Below, piece by piece: positions 59,101-64,000 of a DNA stretch of 64,000 bases. The number at the start of each line of letters is the position of its first letter. Positions within the stretch are counted from its first letter, which is position 1. Origin of the DNA: Cyprinodon diabolis (lineage: Eukaryota > Chordata > Actinopteri > Cyprinodontiformes > Cyprinodontidae). Under the pieces are notes generated by a model. That model made no database searches and was not told where the DNA came from. It saw only the letters and a list, made by a program, of their open reading frames with translations. The stretch lies in the NCBI GenBank assembly GCA_030533445.1, contig CM060070.1, positions 27,144,001 to 27,208,000 of the forward strand, read 5' to 3'. Made by a program: the position numbers and the translations under genes.

Positions 59101-62100
59101 CTGCTAACTACTATCACCTCATGCTGGGACAAAGTTGTGACAAGTGACAAAGGAAAGTGATAAGAAAGTTGCATCAAATCCACCTTGGTTTTTCCCTCTG
59201 GAGTCTTTCCCAAAAGAGCAGATGCAAGTCAGATTTGTCCCCGCCTATGGAAGTGGCTTAAATGTGACTTGAAAAAAATCAGACATGAGCTAAATGTTGG
59301 CTATCATAGAAGATTGAATATGTATCAGCAGGTTGGGGTTTGGAAGCAAAACTCAGTTCATCTCTAGGTGATTTTAGTTTCCTTTTTATGGTTTGTTTGG
59401 CATTAATGTTGTCTTTATTGAGAGCATCAATCTGTGAACCTGTTTAAAACTCTTTCTAAAACATTACTGCGGTTCTAAATCCCTCAAGCTTCTGTTAATT
59501 AGTGGGTTGTTGGTGTGATGATGCTCAAGCTTCTAGGTTAACTGTACGATGACCAATTTTCTTTATTTGCTGTCTTTTTTTCTATATTGCACATTGGTGT
59601 CCGTTTATAAGTGCCGTATGATTAAAGTTTAATTGGATTATGTAAAACAGGAGAGAAATCATATAATGGAAATCTTATACAGGAAAATTTATGTTGTTGG
59701 CGTCCTCAATTTGTTTTGTTTGTGTGAATGTTTGTTTTAATAACTAAAACAAATCATGACTGATTGGATTTCTGTCTTCTCCAGGTTTCTAAGAAGAACC
59801 TAATGGAGATTGTGAAGAAGCTGATGCTGCATGTGGACAAAGCTGAGGGAACCACTTACAGGGATGAGCTGCTCACCAAGATCATCGACATTTGCAGCCA
59901 GAGCAACTACCAGTACATCACAAACTTCGAATGGTTTGTTTTCTTTCTGTCTGTCTGCTCTGTTGTTTTTTGGGTTTGTTAGACATGGATGAAAATTACA
60001 TCCCATCGTACTGACTGACAGGTATATCAGTATCCTGGTGGAGCTGACCCGGTTAGAAGGCACACGGCACGGCCACCTCATTGCCTCTCAGATGCTGGAT
60101 GTTGCCATTCGGGTCAAAGCCATCCGAGCGTTTGCCGTTGCTCAGATGGCCACTTTGCTAGACAACGCCCACCTGTTGACGGGTAACACGCAGAGGAATG
60201 GCATCTGTGAAGTGCTGTATGCTGCCGCCTGGATTTGCGGCGAGTTCTCAGAGTGAGTTCTGTGTGCAGCATCCAAAGCCTTCAGTGTTGAAGTATTCTG
60301 AAGCAGTAGCTCTAGAAATCCTCTTCTTTCCACAGACACCTAGAGAACCCCATGCAGACGTTGGAGGCCATGCTGCGGCCTAAGGTGGCCACGCTGCCTG
60401 GCCACATCCAGGCTGTGTATGTTCAGAACGCAGCCAAGCTGTTTGCCACTGTGCTGAAAGGCCAGGAGGGGGACACAGACGGCACTGCTGCACAGGAAGC
60501 CAGCCAGCTGATGATAGACAGGCTGCCACTGTTTGTGCAGAGTGCAAACCTCGAAGTCCAGGAGAGGGTGAGACAAAATGAGACAAATAAAGAACTAGTC
60601 TGAACAAGTATATGTAAAGTTGACTAACTTAGCTTCTGTCATCAGGCGTCCTGCATTCTGCAGCTGGTTAAATACATCCAGAAACTCCAACATAAGGATG
60701 TGGAAGTGGCTGAGGAAGTCAGCGCTCTGTTTGCTGGAGAGCTCAACCCTGTGGCCCCGAAAGCACAGAAGAAAGTACCTGTTCCTGATGGGTCAGTTCA
60801 TCCTCTATATGTTGAGAAGCTGTTTTAAATTACAACTGCATTTTAAACCTAAATTAAAACCTCAGCACATCTAAATCACTGTTAACTCTAACCGCTGAAG
60901 TGTAAACGTGTTTGTTTGTGAAGCCTGGACCTGGATGCCTGGATCAACGAGCCGCCGTCCGAAAGCGAGTCTGAGGACGAACAGCCGAAGGCAATTTTTG
61001 CAAAGGAGGAGCCGAAACACTCCCGACCCCGTCACACAGAGGTGGATGAGAAGGAGCTGGCAAGGGTACGCACTGGGGAACCTGCCTCATTTTACTGCAG
61101 AGGATTTTATTAGGTCTGCACTGTTTGATGTAAGGTCAGGTGAAGGTGGATGTAGGTTTTCATTTAAGTTCAATTTAAAACTCCCAACGAGGGAAATGTA
61201 TATCCCCTAAATTTTAAAGCATGAATATCTTGCCAATGATTCTATTAAGAGTATTGATTTTTAGCTCAGAGTTTAAGAATGATTTATCTGCCCTCTCGTG
61301 TGGACGTCTGCGTAAACTAAGTTAGGCGGTTATTCATTAATCAATTCATTGTGTGGATTTTATTTCTTTCCCAGAGGAGGGAAGCCAGAAAGCAAGAGCA
61401 AGCCAACAATCCATTCTACATCAAGGCTTCCCCATCCTCTCAAAAGGTATTTTGACCCATCTTAACTTGTCCTATGGTCTTGTAACTTAAAGTGTTTTGC
61501 TTTCCTCCATATGAGTTTAAACGGTTAGGAAAAGAAAAGCAGGGATTCTTTTTTCCAATGTTCTTTTTAGGATAAGACAGAAGAGAATTGAAAAACTATG
61601 TTTCTATAACTTAAATACATGTTCAGTTGTCTAAGGATTATATCAGTATTTTTTCATAATTACCCACGCATTCAGAAGTCCAACTCTTTGCCTGTCAGCC
61701 CTTTTCGTTCATCCCTTAGTCCAGCAGGCTTCTATTCATCGGGTTCTTCATTGGTTTATCAGTTTGTCTGCCTGTCCATCAGTTCGTTTTATCCATCTAT
61801 CCATTCCTCTTTTTTTTTTTTATCCATCAGTCATCTATACATCAGTAAAGCATATTCTATCAGTTTCTACATCGTTCCACCTGTTTGTTAGCAAGGAATC
61901 CATCCTTCCATTCAGCTTCTGGTTTGACAGGTTCCTTATTCAAAGTCTGACGACTAGAAATGTCTGCCACTGACTCAGACTGAGGTTTTATAATAAAGGT
62001 GAAAAGTTCCCCCAAAAAAAAGAAATGGAAGCTTTTGAATTTTTAGTTTGGAACAATAGGGTTTCTATTAGGGAGAAATATATTGGATTTTACTGAGATA

Positions 62101-62618
62101 TAAACCTTCCCTGTATCATTTTGTTTGTATTTCTCCTACAGGTGTATCAGGATGCTCCTGGAGTGGAGCACATCCCAGTTGTGCAAATTGACCTCAACGT
62201 GCCTCTCAAAGTCCCAGGTTGAGCCCCAATATCTTAACATTAATACAAAAGACTTCCATTTTCTCTCAGAACGTTTAAATTGTTAGAAGTCTTACCGAAA
62301 ATATTACACTTCCAGTTAATATTGCCGAAGCTTCCCCTTCCCTACATTGTTTCCTGCCTCCTTAAGTTCATACAGTATTGTATTGTGTTTCTCTTGTGGT
62401 CTCACTCTTTTTTTTTAGGTCTGCCTATGTCTGACCAGTACGTGAAACTGGAGGAAGAGCGTCGTCAGAAGGAGAGAGCAGAGAAGAAGAAGAAGGAAAA
62501 GAAGAAGAGGAAAGAGAAGCGCAGCGGACGAGGGAAGAAACATGATTCGGGTCCAGAGAGCGAAGAGGACATCACTCCAGCCCACATGGTGGACATTGTT
62601 ACAGAGGAGATGCCAGAG
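43884..62618 (+). CDS. ap3d1: AP-3 complex delta subunit (20 exons, 3' part outside window)
   Basis: Large subunit of the AP-3 adaptor, which sorts cargo from endosomes to lysosomes, melanosomes and synaptic vesicles. Exons: 43884-43979, 47573-47668, 48351-48431, 48568-48648, 48769-48876, 49053-49182, 49987-50126, 51026-51099, 51212-51261, 51500-51549, 51812-51860, 57940-58085, 59785-59933, 60022-60252, 60336-60567, 60646-60791, 60924-61065, 61375-61446, 62142-62217, 62419-62618. All are in phase, giving 783 codons so far (human full length 1,153). The start is MALKIVKGSIDRMFDKNLQD. Residues to about 600 form the adaptin N-terminal solenoid; a hinge with acidic and Lys-rich stretches follows. 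The rest of the hinge and the ear are not in the window. Confidence 0.96.
43980..44736. other. ap3d1 intron 1, first part
   Basis: GC-richer sequence directly after exon 1, then AT-rich. No exon seen. Confidence 0.45.
44737..45218. mobile_element. hAT MITE in ap3d1 intron 1
   Basis: A 482-bp noncoding element with ends CGGAGGTCTTCAAC and GTCGAAGATCCCTG (imperfect inverted pair). It is flanked by CTCTATGA (44729-44736) and ATCTATGA (45219-45226), an 8-bp duplication with one mismatch. Subterminal GGGGTCC-rich blocks face each other. Confidence 0.85.
45227..46940. other. ap3d1 intron 1, middle part
   Basis: Noncoding, no repeat that I can name. Confidence 0.4.
46941..47268. mobile_element. 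Partial copy of the 15532 hAT MITE
   Basis: Starts AGGGCTGAAACACTCGGATTAATCGATTATT and follows the 15532-15924 element in order through ATCCAGAACTC-TCAAGTGGAAAA to about 47268, where it stops short of the expected GTTGCAGC end. A (TA)n tract (47125-47173) interrupts it. Confidence 0.8.
47125..47173. repeat. (TA)n microsatellite inside a MITE copy
   Basis: About 49 bases of TA, then T/A-rich. The sister copy has no such run, only a short ATATATAAATAT close by. Confidence 0.93.
50406..50944. mobile_element. hAT-like nonautonomous element in ap3d1 intron 7
   Basis: Left end CAGGGGAGGAACAAGAGGGG, right end GTTCTGGAACCGCCACTG. Left and right subterminal blocks both contain GGCCACCC/ATTGGCC-type motifs. 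The left 140 bp match the right end of the element at 18304-18998 in inverted orientation, including GGTGGCAGCAGT. Flanks do not show a convincing duplication (5 of 8). Confidence 0.65.
51861..53493. other. ap3d1 intron 11, first part
   Basis: AT-rich noncoding sequence. No exon or nameable repeat. Confidence 0.45.
53801..53905 (+). pseudogene. BED zinc-finger relic of hAT transposase
   Basis: VVTCNFCKNK, a stop codon at 53831, then TWRGSTAVMMQYLKRKHVGA. The C-x2-C pair and the C-terminal LKRKH match the BED finger at the N terminus of hAT transposases, though the usual first His (MMQH) is Gln here. No DDE/RNase H domain remains, apparently lost by internal deletion. Confidence 0.72.
54699..56473 (-). 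mobile_element. Pogo-like transposon nested in the hAT
   Basis: The ends CGTATTTTCACGACCATAAGG and, inverted at the right, CCGTATTTTCACGACTATAAGG define the element; a TA follows on the right, while the left TA is not preserved. It carries transposase remnants on the minus strand. The inside is rearranged, with three pairs of direct duplications: 54874-54940/55406-55472, 55077-55140/55317-55381 and 55780-55880/56249-56352. Confidence 0.8.
55462..56301 (-). pseudogene. Broken pogo-like DDE transposase
   Basis: The upstream piece (56301-56107) reads LLLICDSMRAHLTADEKKMV, with the catalytic-type Asp in CDSMRAH, then SVLAVIQPLDIGVNQ. A downstream piece (55728-55462) is the C terminus: HSFRKIGRQRRASYATLC, WIVDDGTNVSAGSVVRAFAK and an acidic end (DDDFDGFD). 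Several hundred bases of unrelated or duplicated sequence separate them. Not functional. Confidence 0.75.
56578..57939. other. ap3d1 intron 11, last part
   Basis: AT-rich noncoding sequence. No nameable repeat. Confidence 0.45.
57940..61065 (+). CDS. ap3d1: ap3d1 exons 12-17: end of adaptin trunk and start of hinge
   Basis: LLAMSKILKTHPKSV, YAAAWICGEFSEHLENP, MLRPKVATLPGHIQAVYVQN and EVSALFAGELNPVAPKAQKK are core AP-3 delta segments. Exon 17 begins the hinge with LDLDAWINEP followed by an acidic Ser/Glu run. The junction 51860/57940 is phase 1 to phase 1 and restores LKYLGLL, so the 6-kb intron between them hides no lost exon. Confidence 0.94.
58086..59784. other. ap3d1 intron 12
   Basis: Noncoding. 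Short ORFs on both strands have no recognised similarity. Confidence 0.45.
61375..62618 (+). CDS. ap3d1: ap3d1 exons 18-20: hinge with Lys-rich block
   Basis: NNPFYIKASPSSQK, GVEHIPVVQIDLNVPLKVPG and GLPMSDQYVKLEEERRQKER are the delta-specific hinge region. A Lys/Arg-rich run (about 62480-62540) precedes an acidic Ser/Glu stretch and IVTEEMPE. The exon ends at 62618 with GTAGGC. Confidence 0.93.
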
Positions 62619-64000
62619 GTAGGCTCTTTTTCTTTTTTTATTACTTCACATAGAGGTGGGTAATGAATCAAATATGCTTGATGGATCTCGAGTTTTTCCC
62701 TGCATTATAGTTAAAATGACTCAATTGCAACCATTGAGTACAAATTTGCATGACGACATTAAGCCGTCTGCATCTATTTCACAGAGTTTTTTTTTTCCCA
62801 AACACGTTAAATGCATCATAAACCCTTCCTCCAAACACGACTGTATTTCGACTTTTGTTTTTTTTTTATAATTTGAGGTCAATTTCTTTTTTCTTTCTGC
62901 ATAATTTTTTTAAATTATTCACAAAAGAGCCCTTTTTATTTGCATTTTATTTAGTATTGCATGTTTTTGCTTTCTTTCCTGTTTGGTTGCAGGGATCTTT
63001 TTAAAGGACTAAGACTGGCACTGAAAGACATAATGTGGCAGTATTATTAGTGAAAAACTTTGAGCTAGTTAAGATAATTTTTTTAAATTTGAAGGCAAAG
63101 GTTTGAATGAGTATATCAGTGCAATTTTATGCATTCTATTGTTTTTGAAAATAATGTAAACATATCGTGAAATATACCATGTATCGCGATGTAGCCCAAA
63201 TATATTGTGATTCGATTTTCTCCATACAGCCCAGCTCTACCTTGTCATGGTTTCTACCAACACTGCAGAGCTGCTGTGTGACATGTGTTTAGCATTCATG
63301 TAACCAAGGACTGTTTTGAGTGCAGTAACTACTGGCCGCTGTTCAGCTGGTTAGAAAGAATCACATGGCAACAGATGCTCACGTCAGACTTAAATGACTT
63401 TACCCAAAATGCTAAAGAAGGAAATTGATTTATATAACACCTATTATCATAAAATATCCAATATTATCATGACTGCAGCATATTTTAGATTTCAGGCCTA
63501 TAACTAATTATATTACCTACCATTGTGCTGTTTATTTAAACCAGTAACGATCTCTTTGCTCCTACCTGAGTTAATATATGCAGCTGCAAGTAAAGGAGGA
63601 AAAGGAAACAGATGTGTCTGAGGGGCGTAAACTACACTGCATTGAACGCAGCTCACAGATGGTCCTAGGGTCTCTGCTTTAGCAGCTTATCAGTACTACA
63701 AGCTGTGACTATAAGACACATTTGATTCTCAAGGGACACAGTTGAATCTGTTCTGCAAAAAGAAACAATAATAGTTGTTTGAGATCAAAAATACTTTGCT
63801 GAAAGAAATCTCTCACTCCTACATAGATGATGTTATTAGGATTTTAGCAAATTCACCCAAATGCAAATTTGTGTTTTTTGATTTTGAGAAAACCTTTCTG
63901 TTACAAGATGTCGGGGAAGTATAATAAGGAAGTAACTTTGTTTGTTTTTGATTAGATAAATGCAGCTCTAAGCAAACTGTCCCACACTGCTTTTTATTGT
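62619..64000. other. ap3d1 intron 20, runs off the window
   Basis: Begins with the donor after exon 20. AT-rich, no further ap3d1 exon found before the window ends, so the next exon lies beyond 64000. Confidence 0.55.

Overview
This window comes from a vertebrate nuclear genome, almost certainly a ray-finned (teleost) fish. Coding sequence is split into short exons with GT/AG borders, introns are AT-rich, and the interspersed repeats are a fish set: L1, Rex3, a REL-endonuclease LINE, a tRNA-derived SINE, Tc1, several hAT families and a pogo-like transposon. Six protein-coding genes are recognisable. All exon models were built by eye, and every gene keeps its reading frame across all junctions.

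Layout: (1) 1-4.3 kb is intergenic and holds a 5'-truncated L1 with a perfect 14-bp target-site duplication. (2) 4.3-19.3 kb, minus strand, is malt1, the paracaspase of the CARD-BCL10-MALT1 NF-kB complex. It has 15 exons, and its introns hold two Rex3 copies, a SINE, another LINE fragment, a dead Tc1 and hAT elements. (3) 21.2-24.4 kb, minus strand, is mrpl54, and 24.7-28.7 kb, plus strand, is fam32a; they share a 265-bp bidirectional promoter. (4) 29.2-30.7 kb, minus strand, is a full-length intronless fumarate hydratase (fh). (5) 33.0-41.6 kb, plus strand, is hdgfl2 (PWWP plus integrase-binding domain, 16 exons). (6) 42.2-43.3 kb is a decayed REL-endonuclease LINE next to a (TA)n tract. (7) 43.9 kb to the window end, plus strand, is ap3d1 (AP-3 delta adaptin): 20 exons are present and the 3' part lies outside the window. 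Its 6-kb intron 11 carries a 3.07-kb hAT element with a pogo-like transposon inside it.

The six genes are ordinary single-copy housekeeping or signalling genes and do not form an operon-like unit. From general knowledge, MRPL54, HDGFL2 and AP3D1 are linked on human 19p13.3, so much of the block is probably ancestral, while MALT1 and FH lie elsewhere in human. I found no previously undescribed functional system. The points most worth a second look are the intact intronless fh, the self-nested hAT palindrome in malt1 intron 1, the nested hAT and pogo insertions with readable target-site duplications, a THAP-domain relic in fam32a intron 2, and a perfect 24-bp-arm hairpin just downstream of a malt1 exon.
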